Shown: one piece after another, positions 12,127 to 24,100 of the stretch | Layout of the letters: the number at the start of each line of letters is the position of its first letter | Position numbering within the stretch: position 1 is the first letter of the stretch | Assembly: GCF_008831285.2 (NCBI RefSeq) | Contig: NC_045141.1 | Coordinates: forward strand, 23,402,742-23,462,741 | Length of the DNA stretch: 60,000 bases | DNA from: Nymphaea colorata | Taxonomy: Eukaryota; Streptophyta; Magnoliopsida; Nymphaeales; Nymphaeaceae | Direction: 5' to 3' | Notes under the pieces: generated by a model | Database searches by the model: none | Seen by the model: only the letters and a program-made list of their open reading frames with translations | What the model was told of the DNA's origin: nothing | Made by a program: the position numbers and the translations under genes

Positions 12127-15100
12127 AAAAAAGTTACATATACATATAATCAAATCTATAAATAAATTACACACGCACACACACACACACATATATATAT
12201 ATGTAAAATGCATATGTATGCACATAAATTCTAACATCCTGCTTCAAAATTATTATGTAACAGTCAAAACTCAAAAGTTGGTCAAAATGGAAATTTAACT
12301 GCAGGATCACAATGTGCTGGTCAAAAAAATCTACTAATTGGTATTCAAAGGCAACATAAGGAAGGTCATAATATTATTCAGATAATCTGTTGGCAAAAAG
12401 TGTAAATCCATTTTGATATGTTTGATACATGAATTAAAAGTATGATGTCATGCTATGTAATAACCAATAACTTAATAGCACTTCTGCACGTCCCCTTTCA
12501 TGGATGATAATGACACCTTTTACACTTCCAAATGACAACAATTCTCTTAAAAAACATAAAAACTTGTGGTGGAATGTCTTGTTTGGATCACCACGTCAAC
12601 ATGAATATGTGCAATTAGTTCTAAACTTCTAATGGATAAGTAGAGGATACATGTATTCCCTTATTTAGGGTTTCTTTAGCATATATGTTGATGCAAAAGA
12701 TTGCACTAATGAGCAAATATTGGGGCATCTTGAAATTGACTAGCTAGATAAAAAACGTGAAATACATTAGGTCTGGTGACATTGAGGTGCATAAAAGATC
12801 TGACTATTTGTTTCTGTGGGATTGAATTTTCCATGGGACCCCATTTTCAGCTTTCATCTTTGTACCGGAAACTGCTGGAGCTTTGCTATTTTATCATTTG
12901 TTATACCAGATTTACAATAGTGTTTGAGGCAAATTTGGTTTGAGATAAAAGGGGTTCCTTTGCTACCTCAAGACCAAAAAATAACTTAGAAAACCAAGAT
13001 TTATGATCAACATACCATCCATATATAACAGCAAATATCAGGAACCTTGCACTAATGTGTAACAAATAACACAATGTAAGTAAAACAATATTTTACACTA
13101 CATTCGAACATGATCTTATTGGGCTTATAAAATCAAGCTTTTATTGCATGTTCAAAACAATCCATAGTTTAAGCACGTATTGGTTTGGAACATTCATACT
13201 GATTAGCACATCCATTGCACACTTTCTCATGAAGGTTTCTATTAAAAAAATGCTTGTTTAAGATCCATTTGGAAAATATTCCATTGTTTGATTGAAGCAG
13301 TTATAAGGTTTTTAACTGTGGTCATTCTAGTTGCAGGAGTAAATGACTAAAAGTATCCTCATGGTCTGTCCCATCATCTTGATTATATCATTCGGCTACT
13401 AACGTAGCTTTGTATCTCTTTAATGATTTATGATTTTTGGTTTTCTTTATAAACCCACCTATAATTAATGGTTTTGTTTTATTATGGACAAGTACTGGAT
13501 TTCCCATGTATTAAGTGCTATCCATAGTCACAAATAACGTTTCAGAGTTTTAAACGGTAGGGTTTTTCTCGGGTATAATATGGCGAGCTTGAAAAAAGCA
13601 GAAAAAATATGGTAAATTTTCAAAAATTAAAAAAACTAAAAATGGGGGAAAAATAAAATAAGTGAGAAAACTAATAACACAAACATCAAAAGATAAGTAG
13701 ATTTGCAACAAATAAAAAGTAGAAAATAAAAAAAAGCATTAAAAAAAATGAAAAAAAAATGAAAAAAATGAAAAAGTGAAAAAAAACGTGTAACTTTTTT
13801 TCAAAAAAACACATTGTTTTTTAAAAGTTTTAAATGGAAATTTAATTTATCATGTTTTTTTTGAAAAAATGTGTTTTTTGTGACACTTGACTGCTATCTA
13901 TATTGTACGATCATATCGTATAGGTCGTGAAATCCTATACAATAATGTAAGTTATACATTTTGCATGTGTATCGTAGGTGTAGGCCCATGGAGCCCATAT
14001 CTTACGATATAGTGCAATTTTTAAAAGTGGGCTCTATGCCCCATTTGTTCCATTTTTTTTTAAACCACCTCTTCCTCCATTTCTAACACTTCTAAGAGCT
14101 TTAGGAGGGAGATTTTTTGTTGGTTTTAGGGAGAAATTTTCAAATAAATCATGGACTTGATGGAGAAATCGCTGGTTTAAAGGGAGATTTGCTTGTGGAA
14201 GGTTGGTGTTTGGAAAAAGAGGAATTTTGTGTTTCTTTTTCTACAAAAGATATACAATCTCTCAATTTCAATTACATATATTTGTGCCGTGTTCTAAAGT
14301 TTGCCATAGGTTTCTATTTATTTTATGAACATATTTGTTTTATTTTTCTTAATGTCACAATGTGTTAACATATTATGCCTTATGATCAGCATCACAGATA
14401 TTGTGAGGTATTCGAAATCATGTGATATGTACGAGAAAATAAAAAAAATGAAGAAAAGAGGACAAAATCATGAGATTTTGAAAATCTCGCCAAAAATGAA
14501 AATATCACTAACTTATCACTATTTTATGCAATTTTATGAGATTTTAATATTTTTTAATTTTTTGAAATTTCTAATGTTTTTCATTATTTTTAATGTTTTT
14601 AATTTGTAAAAATTGTCAAGATTTTCCCAAGGTCTACCCGAGAATAACAAGTTCGCTGAAAAATACCCGAGAAAAACCTTGCCGAGATTTTTCTGAGAAT
14701 GATATTTGTCAATCCTTATGAATGATGGATCATGAATATTCATTACATGTATGATGAGTTTTTTTTTTTTAAATTTTATGCAGAACACTTTTCATGTTTT
14801 TTTTTTTGAATGTTCTTAGATTTTTATGAATACAAAAATAACTTTAAGATATGTATATGATACATTACGATGTGTTACAATGTGGCATATGGGTCGGTCC
14901 GATGGATACACATTAGGATACACCTTTTACAACATTGGTATTAACCTTTGTAAGAGCTACTAACTCAACGCTCGTGGCTTTTTCCAATATAAAATGGTCA
15001 TCAATCTCATCCTAATAAGTTCATTTAAAATAAGAATATACGACAAGTAGACAAAGTCTATGTCTATGGAAAAAGGAGTCATAAGAGACAAACCAAGTGG

Positions 15101-18100
15101 TACTTTTGTTGTCCTTTTCAATCTTTGAAGAATAGGCTGTTGATTTTGAATCTCTAGAGAATCATTTTTGTTCTGATCTTGACTTTCTAAAGCATGATTT
15201 TATTCCTTTTACTATAAACGATTGGTTTGATGGATGTTTCTTTTCCAATATTCATTTCCATATCATGTCAAATTGCTTGATCACTTCAATATCATTGCAT
15301 GCTATTTTCAAACAATAGCTAGAAAGCAATTAAAAAAAAAAGAGACAAAAAAAAGAAAAAAAGAAAAAGCATGATCAATGGATCCATGTGCTTTGGATCC
15401 TCCAAGTCTACCTTCTTTTTCCAACAAAACTTACATTTCTAGAAATAATTAATTTATTGTTTTTAATATCATGACACGTGTATCTCTTTTGAGTTTCCAG
15501 ATATCCAGTAAAAGCACACAAAATAGTTCTGGAGGACATTTTTTATTTAAGACATAATAGTTACATTAAAAGATTCTAAGTCTCTGCTAATGCAATCCAT
15601 ATTTGAAGAGAAATGAAAGAAGAAAAACCAATGTCAAAATGGCCTTGGCCCAAATATCTTTGGAAGATTTCTTTAAATAAGTAATGTTTTAGTAAATTCA
15701 ATGGTATGTCTATTCTTTCATTTTCAATGAACCATTTTGTTGAAGTGTTCTAGGACAAAGTTTCTGATGCATTTGTCCTTCATTTTCTAAACAAATTTTG
15801 AAATTTGTGAGATAGGTTTTCTCTTCCTGAATCAAATATGAAAATCTTGATGTTTTATTCATGTTGAATTTTAAGCACATTATGACAGTTTTGAAGGTCA
15901 AGTTTAAATTTGAGAAAGTAAATCAGCAAAATCTAGTGTATTCATCAATAAAAATATATAATAGAAGAAGCCTCTAAACATAATTATAGCATGACTCTAA
16001 AGGGCATTGTTGAAAAGGAGTGTTTTTGGACAAAAAAGTAATTCATTAGAATCATCACTCAGTCAACTTTAGGAAAATTCTGGCAGGTGGAAATGAATAA
16101 TTTGTTTACATTTGGATGCTTATCTGTGGTGTCAAACATTCATATCCTTAGTGTTCAGCAATGAGTGTTCAGCAATGTTCCAAAACGAATTTCTTAAGGT
16201 ACATTATTCATATAATGAAAATCTCCTTTTTTAGAGCTTTCTGTAATCAAATTTTTAGACTGATGATCCTACATCAGAACACATTGATTTGATGAGAATA
16301 CAATATCTCAACCATGGTCCAAGATTTGGGAGATGGAAAATAAATTCAATTTAATTTTGTTATAAAATCTAATTTTTGAAATATATAAATTTGATGCTCT
16401 TTGCAACTATCTTTGTAGTTGCCTATGCATCCAATTTATAAAGATTCTTTGGAGTTGTACAAAAAGATGTTTTGAAATCTAATAACCAAGAATACGTACT
16501 AAAAGCGTGGCCGAAGACTGGAAGTAGCTGCTATCAAAATAGATACTCTTGAATTTCGATTGCTTGTTTATTACTATTTGTCAGAACTTACTTAAGTAAG
16601 CATGATTCCTTCAAATAAATTTAATCAGTTGTCCAGAAAAATTTATAACCTTTTTCTTTCTTGATTTGGTTCACATTCGCAAGGCAATCAGACATTTTAT
16701 ATTTTCTTGGCTCAGTTGGAAGTTGATAAAAATATATGCTATGTTGTTAGTTCAAAGCCATTATGCATTCTGAAAATATTGGTTTATTCCTTTGAAGGTA
16801 ACAGCTTTTGGTGGTGATAAAGTACTCAATCTGCTTCGCACTATAGAGAGGCATCACAGAAGATTTAGAAAGGCTCCAATTGGACCCATTGGGGCCCATG
16901 TGGTGAGGAAAATCTCACTGGCACAAGATATATTTTTTGTCTTGTGATTCTCTTTTGTGCCTTTTGTGTGACTTTTTATGTGCTTCTGGTAGCAAAATTT
17001 TCTGCACTTGTTAGTGAAAGCAGTGTCCAATTTTAATTATCTTTCGAAGCATGAGTGTATCATGAGGAATAAATATTAATAGCATACAGAAGATAATTTG
17101 TTGTCATATTTTATTGAAGCTGAAGAATGCACATTTGAATTGTGAAAACTAAAAGAAATTACGGATTTAAACCATTGTCACATATATAGTGTATGGGTAT
17201 TATACGACAAGGAATTTCTCGGGCATAATACGGCAAAGTTGTATATCTCGGGAAAATCTCGGCAATTTTTTTTTTAAATTTAAAACGTTTTAAAAATCTT
17301 GAAAATTATAAAACAATAAAATAAATAAGAAAATAATAAAAAATACAGAAAAAATGCAAAAAAAAAACACGTATAATACGTGTTTTTTATATTCTGGATT
17401 TTTTTAAAAAAAAACACGTCTTATTGCCGTTTTATATGGCTGACTTATTTTTTGCTTACTTAACGCGTTTTTTCGATTAGGACGTGATATTTGTGACAGT
17501 GAATTTTAAACGATGGTCACAGCCTAAACAGTGTTATTGCCAGGCATGAGGCTTGCAATGGAGCTCTGATGAGTATATGATCTCACTGACCTTAGTTTAT
17601 ATTTGTACTTCTGCAACCACTTCAGGATTGGTCACTGGTAGTTTGCTTTCTGAAATGCTATCCTAAACTTTTATTTTTTTGAAAATAATGAGTTATTTTG
17701 TCCTGTATCCTTGGCAACTTGAGAATTGACGAGCCTATATCATTCACAAAGACCTTTTATAAATTTATGTTAGTTTCGTTTCATGCTTTGCAGGTTTCTG
17801 TCGGTGTGCTTCCTTTGTTATTTGGTTTGTTTCTGACTGTCTTTGTCCTGCATGTATCATAGGGATCATTTCTTCGAATTTGGTTTCTTTTACCATCTTG
17901 TTGTGTTTCCTAAAACAAGATGCTGCTTATTTGCAGACTCTCTAGAAAAACAAAGTTACTAGATATATGATTGCTTTGTCTTAGCCATGGATGTACTGCT
18001 GGAAAATGTTCTGGGTGTTATGCTGAGAATGGTTTGCAATAACCTTTTCCACAAATTTACTTGACAGCAGATAAAAAAAAGGCATGCATGCAGGTTCTTT

Positions 18101-21100
18101 GTATGCATGGTGGGTGTCAGACATTTTATATCCTCGTCAAATTCGAGAACAAAATTCATGTTCTTGGTTTGGATTGTTGGCTGACAACACGAAATTGAAC
18201 TCTATGAGTGGCTGCTGCACCTGTCACACACACTCTCTCTCTCTCTGTCTCTCTCCACAAATACACACACCAGAGCCCGAGCCCGGCCCGATTAAATTAA
18301 ACAAATATATATAAAAAATATATAAATATAATTAATTGTAATAAAATATTATAATTATATATACAAATCAATAAAATATGTATAAAAAAAAAATCTTATC
18401 GGGCCGAACCGGGCTTATTTGGGCCCACCCAGGCCGAGTACCGGGTACCCGTCGGTTACCTGACCCGACTTCTAGCCTTAGGGACATATCACAAATATCA
18501 CGTTTTATTAAAAAAAAAACGCGATAAATACGTTAAATATGGGTCAGCTGAAAAAAATGTCAATAAAGATTTTTCCTAATTTTAGGATTTTTTTGACTTA
18601 AAAAAAATGTCAAGATTTTTTGGAGAATATTGTACCCTAGAAATACCTTACCATAGAATACCCATACACAATATATGTGACGATGAGACATTCATTGTAA
18701 GCATAAAGATCGACCAATGACTAAGGGGTTGTGCTGTGAATTTTAAAAAGAAAATCAAAGGATCATTAGTAACCATAATATGATGACTTTTTCTTTCTCC
18801 AGTAATAGGTTTTCTTCTTTTGTAAATGAAAAATTTTCCTTTAAAAGAATGCAGTTTTCTAAAGGACTTCTTATATAATATGTGTTGATGTTTGCATGAA
18901 TCTTCTGCATTCCATATTTTTTCCTCTTCTTGTCTTTTGATGATTTATTTGCTAGGATTTGGATTATCTTATTGTACTTTTGAATTTAGTTGATGAAGGT
19001 AGTTTAAGTACTTTTACATTGGTTACTTAAAGTTTAGTAAACCAACAATCTTTCTTTTCTTTGTAGGCCTTGTTGAGAGATGACGTTTGGGCTCTGGCTA
19101 TAGAACATGCTATTGGGAAGTTACTAAATGCATTTATCGTGACAAACCATAAAGATTCTCTTATTCTTCGTGAATGTGCCAAAGAAGCATACTACTCCAA
19201 CCTTCAAATTATCATTTATGATTTTGATAGGCCCCTGTAAGCACCATCTTTTGCCATTGCTTTTTAATTTGGTTAATACATTGGCTTACTTGTTTTTGCT
19301 TTTTTAGTGATTTGTGTCTCGTTGTTGACAAAGTTTTCATGTGTTGCCCATGGGTTGAACCTTTGATGCAGGTTGAATATTCCAAATAACATGCTTCCCC
19401 AGACCAATCATCCAACCACTATATCCGTCATCCACACAGAAATTCCAACCATAATAAATGTTTTGGTGGACCAGGTTATTTACAGACATTTCATCTCTGT
19501 GCATTAATTTGTGTTTTGAATTTTTAGCAATATTTCATGGTTTTAGTCTTTTACAACAGTTTGAACTTTCCTTGGAATTTTTTTGGGTGGTAATTTTCCT
19601 TTTCAAAATCATAAGTGTCATGCTTCTTGATGACTGAAGGTTATCTAGGTATTGATGCCTTGGTTGGACATATGATAATGAGGGGACAACCATCACCTTG
19701 TTTCTCATTATGATCACTGATCAGATTTGACTTGATTTTCCACATGGTAGATGTATTATGTAGAATTAATCAATATTCCTATGATTCAGATCTATGCCTA
19801 GTGAACCAATAGCAAGAAAACCATGGTCTTCTTATAGGAAACTATACACCTAAAATATTTCAAAATGATGGCAGAGTGAACTAACAGTTACTTGATGCAT
19901 CTGGTGGTTGTAGTAGCAAACTGTAATTTGTTATAGCAATTCATATATGCATCTATTTATCCATCTATTATCTCTATAATATATATTTGTTCTATCAAAC
20001 TTTATAGCAATTCATATATGCATCTGTCTATCCATCTATTATCTCTATAATATATATTTGTTCTATCAGTTTGCGAAGTTTATTATGTTGCTTTCTGTGT
20101 AGCTGAGAAATGTTTGTCATGGTGGTCGTGATTAACACATGAAACTGCGTTGTCCTTTGAGACCTTTCGGAGGTGTGAAATTGTGCTGAACTTGGTTTGC
20201 ATGCTTGCATGTAATATCTGTGAAAAACATGCTCACGTCCAAGTTGCGGAAACATTTCTAGGAAGGATTATTCTTGAGGATAATCCAATGCCTTTTCCTC
20301 ATGTTGAATATTGGTAGCCAGCTTTTGTTACCATACCTTGATTTAGGATTGTTTTGAGAAGAGGAAGTGAGTGTATCTTCACTGTAACTGTTTCTCTTGA
20401 ATGAAATTATCTCATATTAAAGAGTCAGTTGATGGGAGAACAAGGTTGTCGAAGGAGGCATCCCCCTCTGTTTAACTTAACTAGTTGATGTCACAGTAAG
20501 AGAGCATCATGAAACTCAATGATTTTGATGAAACTATTTACATTTCACTTATCACAATAAAAACAAAGATGATTCACTGTGGTTCACTCTCAAACCTCAA
20601 TTGCAAAATGCTCAGTGTATAGTTAACATTTTTGTTTTGCAGGGTAATGCAGAAAGACAAGTGCTTGTTCAAGACTATGAAATGGGAAAATCAGTTGCAT
20701 TTGGGCAGAAGATTCCAAACCTCAAAGAAGTTTATACAGTGGAGGGTTATAGAATGTGAGGAAGCTTACTTTGGTTAACATGCTTGGGCGATTATTATTA
20801 TTATTATTCTTATTTTTGAAGCAAAAAACAGGACGTTCCAGTAATCCTTCTGCATCCTTTTCTTTTGGTATAAAAAAAATTCTTGGAAAGAATTTTGATT
20901 ATTTGATATTCATCAAGATTATGATCTCCTAGTCATTAAGTTCTCTTGTCGAAATCTCTTTTCGTTTTGTTGATTTTTGTTGTTTTGTTTCAAGGGGCCT
21001 GCTGGCTTTAGTACCCATGTAGACTACATAAAGTTTAGGCATCTTAACTTTTGGACTTTTGTAATGGCCTTGTGACTCATATTATTTTATGTGCAACAGA

Positions 21101-24100
21101 TTATGTCTTTGAATTAAAGCTGGCAGTTATTTATTATTCCATGAAGTTGTCTTTTTATAACTAGTTTCAAGTTTTTGATACAATATTCTAGCAACCTTTT
21201 ATTATTATCATAATCTTTTGATGCAGATGGATGGAGCATTTGTTTCCTATTATTAGCCACAATGTTCTCCTTTTGCAACCCATGCTTATGTTAGGAATTA
21301 AGATAAATATGGTTTTGGCCTAGGGTTAATTTATAATACTACAGTTATAAGAATCATCAGTTTCATGTGTGGAATATAATGGTAAAACAGGTTTCAAAGA
21401 GGCTCAGTTGAGACTACTCTTCCTCCAAACAAGAGGATAAGGACAGGCCGTTTATGTGGTTCAGTTGATGAGCAAATCAAAGAATTGGAGAAAGAAGCTT
21501 CAAGAGTTTCTGAACATATTCGATGTGGACAGAAAAGAAAAATAGATATTGAGAAAGTACTGAAGGAGTTTGATGGACAAATACAGCATATAAAGGTAGA
21601 TAATTGTATCCTCTTTGTTGATATGGTATTTTTCTATAGCCTGGCTTGGGGGGCTTTTTTAGCTTGATGTATCTTCTGTCAGAGGCAACGCTTGGATACA
21701 GAAAGGTTTCTTGCTTCCAAGAATCTGAAGCTGCGGGAGTTGAAGAATGTGTCTCAAGCAGATGTTGATTCTGAACATGCACCAAATGTTGATGAACTTC
21801 ATAAAGAAATCGAAGTGTGTTCTCATAGTCTAAAGTGTCCATTTAATTATGACTTCAGATGCTGTCTCTTGATTATGGGATTCAATATATTGATGGCAGA
21901 AAGTGAAAGATGAAATACATGAAAAGGAGACTGAGGTAGAGAAATTACGTGCAAGGTTGTCTGAGGCCCAGGAAAAGGCCAGTGAATTTCGACAATCATT
22001 TGAGAACCTTTGTGGTATACAATCGTTAATTTCTCTGTTTGATACGACATCCTTGATTTAATATGTTCATATTATGATCTTGTAACGTTCTCTTTTATTT
22101 GGCATATTTCTTTTGTGTAGAGTCTGTGAAAGGGGAAATGGATGCATTTGCAGAAGCTGAACGTAAGATAGTGTTGATTGAAGATGATCTGCACTCAGCA
22201 CAAAAGGTGTTTCCACTTTGTCTTTAACTACTGGTGTTTATGAAGTCTTTACATTTGTAGTTTCATGTGTTTCAATTGTTATTGATTTTGTTTCTAGGAA
22301 AAGGCACATTATGAAGGAATTATGCAGCAAAAGGTTCTTCCCGATATCAAAGAGGCAGAAACACTGTGTGAACAATTGAAGCTAAAACGTGAGGTATCAT
22401 GGAGTCTTGCTTAAGTCCAAAGATGAGCTGGGCTTTAAATTTGAATGGATCATAAACAGAGCTTTTGTTATTAATTTGCATTTTTGGGGCTTGTGAGAGC
22501 ATTGTTTGGAATTATGGTTTGTAAACTGGATATTTTCATTGGTGACACTTTATCATCTTCCTTCTCTATCTTGTTCACTGTTTAGGAGAGCTACAAAAAA
22601 GCTTCCATAATTTGTCTTGAGAGTGAGTTGGAATCTTTGGGCGGCTGCAAACACAGTACTCCTGAACAATTAAGTGCCCATCTAAATCGGTTGAAAGACA
22701 GATTTGACCGTGAAAGCAAAAGGTTGTGACTCTGAATGCTCCATCTGGATTGTGTATTCCATTTACTCATATTGGAACCTTGTTTATTGTTTTTCTGATT
22801 TTGTGCAGATTTGATGAAACAATTGATGATCTTCGAATGATGTATGAGGTGAAAGAGAGAAAAGTTTTACATAAAAGACAAGTGTATGCAGATTTCCATG
22901 GGAAGCTAAATGTAAGTTTTGCCCTGAATCCTTTCAACAGAAAGTTTCTTGTTCATAGTGGGAAAGTTTGTCGCTTTTGTTTTCGTTATTGTTTGTACAA
23001 TCTTGTCTACTGGAACACACTGAAATGTTAAGAATGTTGATGAGATCTGGTGGATACATTTTAGTACTTAGTAGTTGTAATTCAAGGTTTTCCTCACCAA
23101 ACGAAAAAGGACTTAAATGTGTTGGGGAAATCTCTGCAATGGTTAAGAAGGAAGAAGTCAAACTCTTTCAGGTGTTCATGAAATGTCACAACAAAGTTCT
23201 AAATATTGGGAATAGGCATGTTTCGTTTGCTCTCAACAAATTTGTTTCTTATTCTTAAGAGCTTATGTTTGAGGTACCTTTCTTATGGAAATGTTATTTT
23301 TATTTTCTGACTAGAAATTTCACTGTCTTAGGACCATTGTGCTTGTGACTCTCAGGTCCATTTGTGAACATTTTTTGCTTTGTTCAACAAAAAATAAATG
23401 ATTATTAGAGGCAGGATAGAGGGTTATATCTGTCTGAAACATTTCCTGTGTCACTGTTTTGTCTTTGGCTCCCACAACACTTTGATTAGATCATGACAAA
23501 AATCTGAATGTTGTTCTTTCCCTTTGGGTACTGAGATGTTTCATTTCACTATGTTGTCTCTTTGGCTTTTGTTCAACAAAAATAAACGATTATCAGAGGC
23601 AGGATAGAGGGTTATATCTGTCTGAAACATTTCCTGTGTCACTGTTTTACGTCTTTGGCTCCCATCAACACTTTGATTAGATCATGACAAAATCTGAATG
23701 TTGTTTTTTCCCTTTGGGTACTGAGATGTTTCAGTTCACTATGTTGTCTCTTGCTTGCCAATGGGTTCAGCAAATCATTTATACATATTTTGTTGTTTGC
23801 GTGCTTGCCTAACCAGGCATGCCAGAAAGCACTTGAAATGCGTTGGAACAAATTTGAAAGAAACGCAATTCTTTTGAAGCGGCAACTAACTTGGCAGTAT
23901 GTTCTCCCATGCTTTATAGTTATTTCTGTACTTGTGCATTATACTCTTACACATTTAAATTTTCGCTTAGGATGTTGCTGAAGTGTGCCATTGTTTTCTT
24001 AGGTTTAATGGACATTTGAGGAAAAAAGGTTTCAGTGGCCACATTAAAGTTAATTATGAGGAGAAAAGCCTGTCCATAGAGGTAAGTTTCTAGATTCAGG

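Noticed and set aside
12055-12298. ORFs on both strands across the TA/TATG/AC microsatellite
   Set aside because: They are pure repeat translations (YIYIYI, HTHTHT).
22968-23258. 96-codon ORF in SMC6 intron 22
   Set aside because: It is intronic; exons 22 and 23 join in frame without it, and the protein alignment leaves no gap.
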